A stretch of DNA of 64,000 bases from Chloroflexota bacterium (lineage in GTDB: Bacteria; Chloroflexota; Anaerolineae; J102). Shown in pieces: positions 33,997 through 43,196 of the stretch. The translations under genes and the position numbers were made by a program. The stretch covers positions 1 through 64,000 of the forward strand of contig JAKOVD010000110.1 in assembly GCA_029782215.1 (NCBI GenBank), written 5' to 3'. Every line of letters starts with the position of its first letter. The stretch's first letter is position 1. A model generated the notes under the pieces. That model did not search any database. It was not told the origin of the DNA and saw only the letters and a program-made list of their open reading frames with translations.

Positions 33997-35166
33997 TCAG
34001 ACCTGCGCCATCAATTTGCGGATGCGTTCCACGGCCCGTTCCAGGTCGGCCATGGCGGTGGCAATCGAGAAACGGACATGGCCCTCGCCGGCGCTGCCGA
34101 ATTCGACGCCCGGCGTGCAGGCAATGTCCGCCTGTTCCAGCAGGCGATCGGCAATTGCCATCGAATCGGTCCCCAGGCCGGGGAAGCGCACGAACAGGTA
34201 GAAGGCGCCCTGGGGCGAATCGCATTCGACGCCGGGAATCGCATTCAGCTCGCGCGCCATGTAGTCACGGCGTTCCTTGTAGGCCAGCCGCATCTGATCC
34301 ACCACGTCCTGCGGCCCGTTCAGCGCCGCCGCTCCACCCACCATGGTGAAGGAAGCCGCCGACGTGACAGACTGGCTCTGCAGGTTGGCTGCCAGCTTCA
34401 AAATAGAAGCCGGTCCCGCCGCCCAGCCCAGGCGCCAACCGGTCATGGCATAGGCCTTGGAATGACCGTTCAACGTCACGGTTCGCTCGGCCATTCCCGG
34501 CAGCGACGCCAGGTTGATGTGGTGGCCGTCAAAGATCAGCTTCTCGTACATCTCATCCGATAGCACATACAGGTCGTGGGCGATCGCAGCCTGGCGGATG
34601 ACCTCAGCCTCGGCCGGCGTCAACACCCGTCCGGTCGGGTTATTGGGCGAGTTGACCAGGATGGCCTTGGTGCGAGGCGTAACGTGCGACTCGATGTCCT
34701 CGGCCGTGATCGTGAAGCCATCGGACGACCGCAGCGGGATGGTCACAGGTTTGGCGCCCACCAGGATGGAAAGCGGCACGTAGGAGACCCAGTAGGGTTC
34801 AAAGATGAGGACCTCATCCCCAGGGTTGCAGATAGCGGCCAACACCGCATAGATCAGGAACTTGCCGCCTGGCCCTACCAACACCTCGGTGGCCGGGTTC
34901 AGCTTGACCCCGTACTCAGCCTCCTGTTTGGCCGCAATGGCCTTGAGGAGCGCAGGTGTGCCGCGAGAGGGAGGATAGTGCGTATCGCCGGCCCTGATCG
35001 CGGCAAAAGCCGCTTCCTGGATGTGGACCGGGGTGTCGAAGTCGGGATCGCCGCCGGCCAGGGCCACGATATCGCGCCCGGCGGCCTTGAGGGCTTTGGC
35101 TTTGTCGTTAATGGCGATGGTCGCCGACGCTGGGATGCTGCCGATCAGGTTGGAGAGCGGTTTCAT
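33997..35166 (-). CDS. Aspartate aminotransferase-like class I aminotransferase
   Basis: A 389-residue PLP-dependent class I aminotransferase; the ATG at 35166 (AAGG upstream) is chosen over the longer upstream frame. The PLP Lys is in LNGHSKAYAMTGWRLGW, with VNSPNNPTGRVL, YVLSDEMYEKLIF and the N-terminal VALAGGDPDFDTPVHI of the AspC Ib subgroup. Transaminates aspartate or a related amino acid with 2-oxoglutarate. It is the first gene of a minus-strand run continuing with the phosphatase, DUF3090, SCO1664-family and Clp-like genes. Confidence 0.9.
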   Translation of the reverse strand: MKPLSNLIGSIPASATIAINDKAKALKAAGRDIVALAGGDPDFDTPVHIQEAAFAAIRAGDTHYPPSRGTPALLKAIAAKQEAEYGVKLNPATEVLVGPGGKFLIYAVLAAICNPGDEVLIFEPYWVSYVPLSILVGAKPVTIPLRSSDGFTITAEDIESHVTPRTKAILVNSPNNPTGRVLTPAEAEVIRQAAIAHDLYVLSDEMYEKLIFDGHHINLASLPGMAERTVTLNGHSKAYAMTGWRLGWAAGPASILKLAANLQSQSVTSAASFTMVGGAAALNGPQDVVDQMRLAYKERRDYMARELNAIPGVECDSPQGAFYLFVRFPGLGTDSMAIADRLLEQADIACTPGVEFGSAGEGHVRFSIATAMADLERAVERIRKLMAQV

Positions 35167-35444
35167 AGTCGTGAACCTTGTGGCCTTTGGGTGCCTATGA
35201 TTGAAATACGGGAACAGATCGCTGTTTTTGGCGACCACGCCTATTGTACCTGCTTCCTTGGGATCAATGGAAACCGGCTCGTGTCCCTCCCTCGCCGGGC
35301 GCCGCATCTCGCCACCTAAGAATTTGCTGAGAATGGAAAGCTCGCTACTTAACAAAACCTTTTCAATTGCTTTATTTAAGTTCGACAATCTCAGTAACTT
35401 CCTTTCGCTCGTTGTTACGACTCACACCAAGGAGACCCATTCAC

Positions 35445-37016
35445 ATGTCAAGCTCGAAACGATTGCTCTACGCTGCGCTCGTCGTTGCCATGGCCCTATC
35501 CATGGTTCTTCCCTTTGTCTCTACTGGAGCCTCGCCAGCGAACGGCATTACGGCTCCCAAGGATGGCGCCACCGCCAGTGGAGTAGTTAATGTCCTGGGG
35601 TTCGCCGATGATCCCAATTTCCTCAAATGGCAGCTAGATGTTCTGCCGGGCGGGAACGCCGACCAGGCCATCTTCGTCGCCCTCGGCGCCAAGCCAGGTG
35701 AGTTCGCCTACGACCTCGACACCACCAGGTTCCCCGATGGCGAGCACGCTCTACGCCTGCGCGTCGTCCGCAGCGACAGTAACTATGATGAGTATCTCAC
35801 CAAACTGACGATAGCCAACGCAGCGGCGGCCACGCATGCTGCAGCGAGCACTGCAGCACTCGCTGCCAATCCACCTAGCGCCGCACCCGACATCATCGAC
35901 ACTGCCATTGCCTCCGGCGAATTCGGCACACTGGTTGCCGCCGTGCAAGCCGCCGGTCTGGCGGATGCGCTCAAGGGCCCAGGGCCATACACCGTGTTTG
36001 CGCCCGATCAGAAGGCCTTCGCCGCTATTCCTGCGGCCACCCTCACCGCCTTGCTCAAGGACCCCAAGGCTCTCTCCAACATTCTCCTCTACCACGTCGT
36101 CCCCGGTAAGGTCATGGCGGCCGATGTGAAGGACGGGCTCAGTGCCAAGACGCTCCAGGGTGGAAACGTGACCTTCAAGGTGGCGGACGGCAAAGTGACG
36201 ATCAACGATGCCAACATCGTCAGCACCGATATTGCTGCCAGCAACGGTGTCATCCACGTCATCGACAAGGTGATCTTGCCGCCTACTGCAGCACCCGCCG
36301 CCAAGACCGCCAGTGCCGCGTCCGACATTGTCAACACTGCCGTCTCCTCCGGTCAATTCGGCACCTTGGTCGCTGCCGTCCAGGCCGCCGGTCTGGTGGA
36401 TGCGCTCAAGGGCCCAGGGCCATACACCGTGTTTGCGCCCGATCAGAAGGCCTTCGCCGCTATTCCTGCGGCCACCCTCACCGCCTTGCTCAAGGACCCC
36501 AAGGCTCTCTCCAACATTCTCCTCTACCACGTCGTCCCCGGTAAGGTCATGGCGGCCGATGTGAAGGACGGGCTCACCGCCAAGACGCTCCAGGGTGGAA
36601 ACGTGACCTTCAAGGTGGCGGACGGCAAAGTGACGATCAACGATGCCAACATCGTCAGCACCGATATTGCTGCCAGCAACGGTGTCATCCACGTCATCGA
36701 CAAGGTCATTTTGCCCACTGCCGTCGCCAATCCAAATGGCATCAACAGCCCAAAGGAGGGCGCCGTCGTAAGCGGCGCTGCTGAGGCAAAGGGTTTTGCC
36801 CAGGATCCCAACTTCCTCAAGTGGCAGCTCGATCTCCTGCCCGGCGGTGATGCGTACCAGGCGATCTCGCTCGCCGTCGGCGACAAGCCCGGTGATTTCA
36901 CCTACAGCCTCGACACGACCAGCTTCCCCAATGGCGAGCATGCACTCCGCCTGCGCGTCGTTCGCACTGACAGCAACTACGACGAGTACTTCACTAAGTT
37001 GACTGTGAAGAACTAA
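35445..37016 (+). CDS. Secreted double FAS1 (fasciclin) domain protein flanked by two copies of an Ig-like module
   Basis: A 523-residue exported protein with AAGGAGA 9 bases before ATG 35445. Signal peptide (about 1-30); a 92-residue Ig-like module (about 33-124) with [15 protein letters not shown]; two FAS1 domains (about 149-279 and 294-424), each with [16 protein letters not shown] and [11 protein letters not shown]; and a second copy of the Ig-like module (432-523). FAS1 domains mediate cell adhesion. The FAS1 DNA copies are nearly identical over about 310 bases (see findings). An AT-rich leader precedes the gene, and a strong terminator follows. Confidence 0.9.
   Translation: MSSSKRLLYAALVVAMALSMVLPFVSTGASPANGITAPKDGATASGVVNVLGFADDPNFLKWQLDVLPGGNADQAIFVALGAKPGEFAYDLDTTRFPDGEHALRLRVVRSDSNYDEYLTKLTIANAAAATHAAASTAALAANPPSAAPDIIDTAIASGEFGTLVAAVQAAGLADALKGPGPYTVFAPDQKAFAAIPAATLTALLKDPKALSNILLYHVVPGKVMAADVKDGLSAKTLQGGNVTFKVADGKVTINDANIVSTDIAASNGVIHVIDKVILPPTAAPAAKTASAASDIVNTAVSSGQFGTLVAAVQAAGLVDALKGPGPYTVFAPDQKAFAAIPAATLTALLKDPKALSNILLYHVVPGKVMAADVKDGLTAKTLQGGNVTFKVADGKVTINDANIVSTDIAASNGVIHVIDKVILPTAVANPNGINSPKEGAVVSGAAEAKGFAQDPNFLKWQLDLLPGGDAYQAISLAVGDKPGDFTYSLDTTSFPNGEHALRLRVVRTDSNYDEYFTKLTVKN
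35963..36706 (+). repeat. Near-identical internal direct repeat within the FAS1 gene
   Basis: 35963-36271 and 36398-36706 (offset 435 bases) match with only two adjacent differences. The 74 bases just upstream (35889-35962 and 36324-36397) differ at many third positions although they encode similar residues. Confidence 0.9.
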
Positions 37017-37062
37017 CCTCCGGCATCCCCCAACCGCAGTCGCTGTCCAAGAACTTCAGAGG

Positions 37063-37113
37063 ACCGGGTGCAACACGGCACAAAAAGCCGGCGTTGCACC
37101 CGGTTTCTTGTTC
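37063..37113 (+). terminator. Bidirectional terminator between FAS1 gene and solute-binding protein gene
   Basis: A 12-bp stem (ACCGGGTGCAAC at 37063-37074 with GTTGCACCCGGT at 37093-37104) encloses a small inner GCCG hairpin and is followed by TTCTTGTTC. It lies between convergent genes and can serve both. Confidence 0.9.
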
Positions 37114-37135
37114 ATTCCGGACGGTTCTGGGCTAT

Positions 37136-38437
37136 TTAGCAGGGGCCGGCTTCTTCGCAGGCCGCCGCCAGTCCTTGCTGGAAGCTAGCAGGGTCGCCGC
37201 CGGCAAGATACTGCGAGATCGCGGCATCGATCTCGGCAATCCACTCTTCGCGGGCGACCACCCCGTGGGTGAGACTGCCCACGACCCTGCCCGTCGCCCA
37301 ATCCGCCATCGCTTGCTGCCAGTAGGCATCAAATGACTGCCTGTCCACGTCTGTCCGCGCCGGCATCGCGCCTCCAGCCAGGTTGAAAGCGAGCTGTCCC
37401 TCCTGCGAGCCCACGGCTTCCAACCAGGTGACGCCCTCCGCACGGTGCTCGGCCCCCGTGGCCAGGACAAAGCCATCGGCCAGGAACTGAAAGACGCCCT
37501 TGGTGCCGGGGAAGGGCGTCCAGCCGAAATCCTCTTGTGGTTTCAGGCCCTTGGCCTTCAGGAAAGGCTCCACCCAGTCGTTCATCACATAGAAGGCAGC
37601 CTTACCCTCGGCCAGACGCGTCCCCGCCTCCTCCCACGTCATGCTCTCGCGATCGGGGTTGGTGTAGGTCATCAGCTTGCCGAAGTTCGCCAGCGCCTGG
37701 GTCACCCCTGGGTCTTCCCAGGATGTGTCGCCCACCCACAGCCCCTGGTAAGCGTCCGGGCCCAGCGTCGACAGCAGGACTGTCTCCAACAGGTGCATGA
37801 CCGTCCATTGCTCGCCCAAGACCAGGGGCGTTTCCACGCCGGCGGCTTTCAGGGCGTCCAGGGATGCAATCAACTCGTCGAAAGTCTGCGGAACGGCGAT
37901 CTGATTCGCTGCCAGCAGCTTCGTGTTGTACCAGAGCACGTTGCCGCGATGGACGGCAAGCGGCACTTCATAGTAGTTGCCGTCCTTCTGGAGCAGGGGC
38001 AGCAGCGACGACGGCAGGACATTCTCCCAACCTTGCTGCTCGAAGATGAAGTTGAGAGGCTCGAGGAAACCGGCGCTGCCGTATGCGGCCAGCGAAGCCT
38101 GACCGACCGGCGCCTGCCAGCTATCGGGAGGCGCTCCCTCGCCCAGGCGTTTCATCAGCGCCGCCCGCGCCTCAGCGTCGCTGCCGCCGGTGTGCGCTGT
38201 GTTGATGAACTTGAGCTCTGGATGCCGCTGCGCCAGCACCTCCAGCAGCGCATCCAGGCCCACCGACTCACCTCCCTGCGTCCACCAGGAAAACACCTCC
38301 ACGACGGAGGCCTGGCGCACGGCGGCGGTAGCAGTCGCCTTGAGCGGTTCGCTGGGTTTGGGCGCCTCGGCACACCCTGCCAGGAGAATGACCATCAACA
38401 CCCGCAGAAGGTATTGGAAATGGCGCCGCGACATCAT
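37136..38437 (-). CDS. ABC-type extracellular sugar-binding lipoprotein
   Basis: A 433-residue solute-binding protein of the family-1 (sugar/oligosaccharide) type; the ATG at 38437 or the next at 38434 gives a compact lipoprotein signal ending VILLAGC. Body motifs: VVEVFSWWTQGGESVGLDALLEVL, ALMKRLGEGAPPD, and DGFVLATGAEHRAEGVTWLEAVGS in the C-lobe. Binds a carbohydrate outside the membrane for an ABC importer; no permease or ATPase gene is adjacent, so partners must lie elsewhere. Confidence 0.9.
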   Translation of the reverse strand: MMSRRHFQYLLRVLMVILLAGCAEAPKPSEPLKATATAAVRQASVVEVFSWWTQGGESVGLDALLEVLAQRHPELKFINTAHTGGSDAEARAALMKRLGEGAPPDSWQAPVGQASLAAYGSAGFLEPLNFIFEQQGWENVLPSSLLPLLQKDGNYYEVPLAVHRGNVLWYNTKLLAANQIAVPQTFDELIASLDALKAAGVETPLVLGEQWTVMHLLETVLLSTLGPDAYQGLWVGDTSWEDPGVTQALANFGKLMTYTNPDRESMTWEEAGTRLAEGKAAFYVMNDWVEPFLKAKGLKPQEDFGWTPFPGTKGVFQFLADGFVLATGAEHRAEGVTWLEAVGSQEGQLAFNLAGGAMPARTDVDRQSFDAYWQQAMADWATGRVVGSLTHGVVAREEWIAEIDAAISQYLAGGDPASFQQGLAAACEEAGPC

Positions 38438-38520
38438 GATGGCAAGGCTACAACAGGGCCGCGGGTGTGTCAACACCTTCACCCTGTGTGAAACCCCTCA
38501 GCCGCAAACCGCTCCACTCC

Positions 38521-38549
38521 TTGACAAACGCGCGCCGACTCGCTATGCT
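38521..38549 (+). promoter_or_regulatory. Consensus sigma70-type promoter for dprA-topA-xer
   Basis: TTGACA (38521-38526), a 17-base spacer and TATGCT (38544-38549). The predicted transcript starts near 38556, about 60 bases before the dprA ATG. Confidence 0.8.
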
Positions 38550-38565
38550 GGCATCCTTCCTACGC

Positions 38566-38595
38566 CGCCCGCCGAAGGTTCGGCGGGCGGGTCTT
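38566..38595 (+). promoter_or_regulatory. Terminator-like hairpin in the dprA leader (possible attenuator)
   Basis: An 11-bp perfect stem (38566-38576 with 38579-38589) is followed by GGTCTTT. It sits between the promoter and the start codon, and no same-strand gene ends before it, so it lies in the dprA leader rather than terminating another transcript. Confidence 0.6.
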
Positions 38596-38618
38596 TGCTC
38601 CCGTCCAACTGAAAGGTC

Positions 38619-39722
38619 ATGTTGCGCTACTGGATCGGTTTCAATAAGGTGCCAGGCATTGGCGCCAAGAAGCTGCGCGCCCTGCTCGACGTGTGCGGCA
38701 GCATCGAGTCGGCGTGGCTGGCCACACCCGCCCAAATGGCGGAAGCAGGCCTCGATCGTCGCTCAGCGGCCAGCCTGGTGGAACTTCGCCAGCAGCTTGA
38801 CCTCGAAGCGGAGCTGCACCGTGTCCAGCGCGCCGGCATCGAGGTCCTGACCTGGGACGATCCGCGCTACCCCTCCCTGCTGAAGCGCATCGATGCACCA
38901 CCGCCGGTCCTGTTCATGACAGGCAGTCTGGCCACCGTCGACGATTGGTCTGTCGCGGTCGTGGGCACCCGCCGCGCCACCGCCTATGGCCGCGAGTGCG
39001 CCCTGCGCCTGGCAAGCGATCTTGCCAGGGCCGGCGTCACCGTAGTCAGCGGTCTTGCGCGCGGTATCGATGCAGTCGCCCATGAAGCGGCCATCAGCGC
39101 CGGGGGTCGCACCCTCGCCGTGCTCGGCAATGGTCTCGACCGCATTTACCCGCCCGAACACCGTCAGCTTGCCAGTCGCGTGGTCGACCACGGCGCTCTC
39201 TTGACCGAGCAGCCGCTGGGTGCGCAGCCCGAAGCCCGCAATTTCCCCGCTCGCAACCGCATTATCAGCGGTCTCAGCCTGGCCGTCGTCGTGGTTGAAG
39301 GCGATTGGACCTCGGGCGCCGTCATTACCGCCAAGCAGGCGCTGGAGCAGGGACGCGAGGTCTTCGCCGTCCCCGGCAGCATTCTCTCCCCGTCCAGCGA
39401 GGGACCCAACCGCCTCATCCGCGAAGGCGCCACGCCCATCCTCAGCGCTGAAGACCTGCTGGAGGCGCTGAACCTGAGCAAGGCAGCGCAGCAGAGTGCT
39501 GCCCGCCAGGTATTGCCCACCGATCCGGTTGAAACCCGGCTGTACGATCTTCTCTCTTCCGAACCTCAGCATGTCGATGAGCTACGCCGGGCGGCCGGCC
39601 TTCCTATCAATGTGGTCACCAGCACGCTGGCCCTCATGGAGCTGAAAGGACTCGTGCGCCAGGTCGGCGGGATGCAGTATGTGGTGGCGCGTGAAGCCTC
39701 CGCGACCTACCGCATCGACTGA
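38619..39722 (+). CDS. dprA: DNA-processing protein DprA
   Basis: A 367-residue protein binding incoming single-stranded DNA and loading RecA during natural transformation. Rossmann-like core motifs: VAVVGTRRATAYG, VVSGLARGIDAVAHEAAI and ARNRIISGLSLAVVVVEG. An N-terminal HhH-like region (about 1-70) and a C-terminal winged-helix domain (about 300-367; HVDELRRAAGLPINVVTSTLALMEL) are both present. Shine-Dalgarno AAAGG. First gene of the dprA-topA-xer run common in Firmicutes and relatives. Confidence 0.93.
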   Translation: MLRYWIGFNKVPGIGAKKLRALLDVCGSIESAWLATPAQMAEAGLDRRSAASLVELRQQLDLEAELHRVQRAGIEVLTWDDPRYPSLLKRIDAPPPVLFMTGSLATVDDWSVAVVGTRRATAYGRECALRLASDLARAGVTVVSGLARGIDAVAHEAAISAGGRTLAVLGNGLDRIYPPEHRQLASRVVDHGALLTEQPLGAQPEARNFPARNRIISGLSLAVVVVEGDWTSGAVITAKQALEQGREVFAVPGSILSPSSEGPNRLIREGATPILSAEDLLEALNLSKAAQQSAARQVLPTDPVETRLYDLLSSEPQHVDELRRAAGLPINVVTSTLALMELKGLVRQVGGMQYVVAREASATYRID

Positions 39723-39776
39723 CGCCGCCGCCCATCCGCTTGCGCCTCATCCATCGCTACCACCCACCCAATCTTC

Positions 39777-42248
39777 ATGGAAGCTTACTGCGTCAAGTGC
39801 AAGACCAAGCGCAAGCTGGTCGATCCCACCCCCGTCTTCACCGCTGCCGGCGTCCCTGGGACGCGCGGCCTCTGCGCCGTTTGCGGTAGCGCCTTGTTTC
39901 GCATGGGCGCGACCCCTGCCCACGAGGGGCTCGCCAAACCGGTCGCCCAGCCCAAACCCGCCAAACCGGCAGCGGCAGCCGCCAAGAACACCAGAACCAG
40001 CAAGACAGAGGCCGCCAAGAACGCCAAATCGGGCAAAACGGCTGCCAAGTCCAAGAATGGCCGTAGCTCGTCGGCGGCCAAGGCGCCCGCTTACACCGGT
40101 CCCCGCAGCGGCAAGCTTGTCATCGTGGAGTCGCCGGCCAAGGCCCGCACGGTCAGCAACTACCTGGGCAAGGGCTACACGGTCAAGGCCTCGGTTGGCC
40201 ACGTCCGCGATCTCTACAAATCGAAGCTGTCTGTGGACGTCGACGAGGGCTTCCGGCCCGTTTACACCATCCCCAACGACAAGAAGAAGGTCGTCAAAGA
40301 TCTGACCGATGCCGCCCAGCGCGCCGCCGAGATCTACCTGGCCACCGACCCTGACCGTGAGGGCGAGGCCATCGCCTGGCATGTCTTTGAGACCGTTGGC
40401 GCCAACCCCGAGCACACCCATCGCGTCGTCTTTCACGAGATCACGAAGAACGCCGTCGCCGACGCCTTTGCCCACGCCCGTGCCATCGACATGGACCTGG
40501 TCAACGCACAGCAGACGCGGCGCATCCTGGATCGCCTGGTAGGCTACCAGGTCAGCCCCTTGCTTTGGCGCAACGTGCGCCGCGGTCTGTCGGCCGGTCG
40601 GGTCCAAACCGTGGCCCTTCGCCTCATCGTCGAACGCGAACGCGAGATTCAGGCCTTCATCCCCGAAGAGTATTGGTCCATCCTCGCCGAGCTCGCCAAG
40701 CAGGAGCCTGAACGCCGCGGCTTCCGCGCCCGCCTGGTGCGCATTCGCGGCGAAGAGTTCAAGTTGGTCTCCGGCGCCGAGGCCCAGGCGGTAGTCGCCG
40801 ATCTGGAACAAGCCACCTGGACGGTCACTAAGGTCCAGCGTGGGGAACGCAAGCGCCGTCCCGCCGCCCCCTTCACGACCAGCACCCTCCAGCAGGAGGC
40901 ATCCCGTTCCCTTGGCTTCAACGCCAACCGTACCATGCGCATTGCCCAGGACCTCTACGAGGGCATCAGTCTGGGCGCCGAAGGGGCCACCGGCCTCATC
41001 ACCTACATGCGCACGGACAGCACCAACATCTCGACCGAAGCACAGGCCGAAGCCCGCGCTTATATTCTTGAGGCCTTTGGCGAGGCGTACCTGCCCGAAA
41101 GCGCCCCCGTGTACCGCACCCGCACCCGTTCGGCGCAGGAGGCGCATGAGGCCATCCGCCCCACCTCCGCCATGCGCACCCCAGAGGCGGTGCGCAGCTT
41201 CCTGGACAACGACCAGTTCCGGCTCTACAAACTAATCTGGCAGCGTTTCGTCGCCAGCCAGATGGCCAACGCCGTCTACGACACACTCACGGTCGAGGTG
41301 GAGGCGGGACCCGCCGCCGGGCCGAAACCCTATCTGTTCCGGGCCACCGGCTCCTCGGTGCGGTTCTCGGGCTTCCTCGCCGTCTACGAGGAGTCCCGGT
41401 CTGAGGATGACACCTCGGAGGATGACCTCGGCATCGCCATTCCTCCACTCACGGTGGGCGAGTTACTCGACTTGCTGCGGCTCCTGCCGGAACAGCATTT
41501 CACGGAACCGCCGCCGCGCTACACCGAGGCCACCCTGGTCAAGGCCTTGGAAGAGGATGGCATCGGCCGGCCCTCGACCTATGCCGCCATCATCTCCACC
41601 ATCCTCGAGCGCGGTTATGTCGAAAGGGAGGCTAAGCGCCTCTTCCCCACCCAGCTCGGCTTCGTGGTCAACGACATGCTCGTCGAGCATTTCGACGAGT
41701 TGTTTGAGGTCGGTTTCACGGCGCGCATGGAGGAGTCCCTGGACCAAATCGCCAGCGGCGAGGAAGATTGGGTCAAGTTCCTGCGCGACTTCTACGGGCC
41801 TTTCGCCAAGCTGGTAGAGGATGCGGGCGCCAGCATGCAGCGCCAGTCCGTTGAGCCGGTCATGCTGGAGGAGTCATGCCCCACGTGTGGCCAGCCCCTG
41901 GTGATGCGCGAGGGCCGCTTTGGTCCCTTCATCGGCTGCTCAGACTACCCCACCTGCAAATACACCCGTCCTGTCGTCAACACGACCGGCGTTCGTTGTC
42001 CCAAGGATGGCGGCAACATCGTACAGAAGCGCAGCCGCAAGGGACGCACTTTCTACGGCTGCGACAACTGGCCCAACTGCGATTTCGTCGCCTGGAACGA
42101 ACCCCTGGACATCATCTGCCCACGCTGCCAACGCAGCATCCTGACCAAGGTGGGCAAACGGGCGCGCTGCGCCGATCCTGAGTGCGGCTACAGCACCTCA
42201 CTTGAGGATGCCGAGCAGCGGCTCGCCCCCCAGGCGGTCCCGGCCTGA
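39777..42248 (+). CDS. topA: DNA topoisomerase I with fused N-terminal DUF5679-like zinc ribbon
   Basis: An 823-residue type IA topoisomerase relaxing negative supercoils. Residues 1-45 form a Cys4 ribbon (YCVKC...LCAVCG; Cys5, Cys8, Cys33, Cys36) resembling DUF5679, followed by a Lys/Ala-rich linker (about 50-105). TOPRIM: LVIVESPAKA (Glu118), DPDREGE (Asp191, Asp193). Active-site Tyr410 in TYMRTDSTN. The C-terminus has three zinc-ribbon segments; the second has CPKDGG where CPKC is usual, so one ligand is replaced. It starts 54 bases after dprA. Confidence 0.94.
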   Translation: MEAYCVKCKTKRKLVDPTPVFTAAGVPGTRGLCAVCGSALFRMGATPAHEGLAKPVAQPKPAKPAAAAAKNTRTSKTEAAKNAKSGKTAAKSKNGRSSSAAKAPAYTGPRSGKLVIVESPAKARTVSNYLGKGYTVKASVGHVRDLYKSKLSVDVDEGFRPVYTIPNDKKKVVKDLTDAAQRAAEIYLATDPDREGEAIAWHVFETVGANPEHTHRVVFHEITKNAVADAFAHARAIDMDLVNAQQTRRILDRLVGYQVSPLLWRNVRRGLSAGRVQTVALRLIVEREREIQAFIPEEYWSILAELAKQEPERRGFRARLVRIRGEEFKLVSGAEAQAVVADLEQATWTVTKVQRGERKRRPAAPFTTSTLQQEASRSLGFNANRTMRIAQDLYEGISLGAEGATGLITYMRTDSTNISTEAQAEARAYILEAFGEAYLPESAPVYRTRTRSAQEAHEAIRPTSAMRTPEAVRSFLDNDQFRLYKLIWQRFVASQMANAVYDTLTVEVEAGPAAGPKPYLFRATGSSVRFSGFLAVYEESRSEDDTSEDDLGIAIPPLTVGELLDLLRLLPEQHFTEPPPRYTEATLVKALEEDGIGRPSTYAAIISTILERGYVEREAKRLFPTQLGFVVNDMLVEHFDELFEVGFTARMEESLDQIASGEEDWVKFLRDFYGPFAKLVEDAGASMQRQSVEPVMLEESCPTCGQPLVMREGRFGPFIGCSDYPTCKYTRPVVNTTGVRCPKDGGNIVQKRSRKGRTFYGCDNWPNCDFVAWNEPLDIICPRCQRSILTKVGKRARCADPECGYSTSLEDAEQRLAPQAVPA

Positions 42249-42260
42249 GGTCTGCGAGGG

Positions 42261-43196
42261 GTGGAAGCGGACCTGCGGCGTTTTCTCACCTACCTTGAGG
42301 TCGAGCGCGGCGCTTCCCCCTTCACCTTGCGCAATTACGGGAGCGAGATCGCCGGCTTCATTGGCTACGCCCACGACCGGGGGATCACGGCCTGGCCCGA
42401 GGTGGAGACGGCTTTGGTCCGATCCTGGCTGGCGAATCTCCATCGCCAGGGCTACGAGGCGGCCTCCGTCGCCCGCCGGCTCTACGAGCTGCGGTCATGC
42501 TTCCGCTTCCTGGTCCGCGAAGGCGTCGTGGGCGCCAATCCCACCCTCAGCATCCACACGCCCAAGCTGCCGCGCCTCCTTCCTGACTATCTGACCGTCG
42601 AACAGGTCTTCGACCTGCTTGCGGAGCCCGATGTTTCCACGCCCCTCGGCATGCGCGACCAGGCGATCCTGGAAACCCTGTACAGCGGCGGCTTGCGGCG
42701 CGGGGAGCTGCTGGCCCTCAAGGTGCGCCATCTCGACCTCGACCAACGTGAGGTGAGGGTCTTCGGCAAAGGGCGGAAGGAACGCATTGCCCTGATCGGT
42801 CGCCCAGCCGAGCTGGCGCTGCGGCGCTACCTGGCGGACGGGCGGCCGCAGCTCTTGGCCGTCAACCCGCGGGCCGCCACGCGGCCGCCGGAAGCGCTCT
42901 TCCTCAACCACGCCGGCAGTGCGATTACGTCCGCAAAGACCGTTAGTAATATACTTGACAAATACGTCCGCCAGGCTGGCCTTCCGTCGAGCGTCACGCC
43001 CCACACCCTTCGTCACTCCTTCGCCACTCACCTGCTCGAGGGGGGCGCCGATCTCCGAGTCGTGCAGGAACTTCTCGGTCACGAAAACGCCCAAACCACA
43101 ACCATCTACACCCAGGTCACGTTGAGCCACCTGCGCGGCGTCGTGCAAGCCGCCCACCCGCGCGCCCGTCCTGCTTCTTCTCCCCCGGAACCATGA
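42261..43196 (+). CDS. Tyrosine recombinase XerC/XerD-like
   Basis: A 311-residue tyrosine recombinase starting at GTG 42261 (GAGG about 10 bases upstream). SAM-like N-terminal domain (about 1-95), catalytic domain with Arg146 (YSGGLRRGELLAL), the beta-hairpin GKGRKER, His248/Arg251 (TPHTLRHSFATHLL), His274 (LLGHENAQTT) and Tyr283 nucleophile (TIYTQVT). It probably acts with a partner at dif to resolve chromosome dimers; linkage to topA favours a XerC/XerD role over phage integration. Confidence 0.92.
   Translation: MEADLRRFLTYLEVERGASPFTLRNYGSEIAGFIGYAHDRGITAWPEVETALVRSWLANLHRQGYEAASVARRLYELRSCFRFLVREGVVGANPTLSIHTPKLPRLLPDYLTVEQVFDLLAEPDVSTPLGMRDQAILETLYSGGLRRGELLALKVRHLDLDQREVRVFGKGRKERIALIGRPAELALRRYLADGRPQLLAVNPRAATRPPEALFLNHAGSAITSAKTVSNILDKYVRQAGLPSSVTPHTLRHSFATHLLEGGADLRVVQELLGHENAQTTTIYTQVTLSHLRGVVQAAHPRARPASSPPEP

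Noticed and set aside
35751..36941. A 396-codon minus-strand frame opposite the FAS1 gene
   Set aside because: It mirrors the duplicated FAS1 units and contains no family motif; FAS1 motifs are clear on the plus strand.
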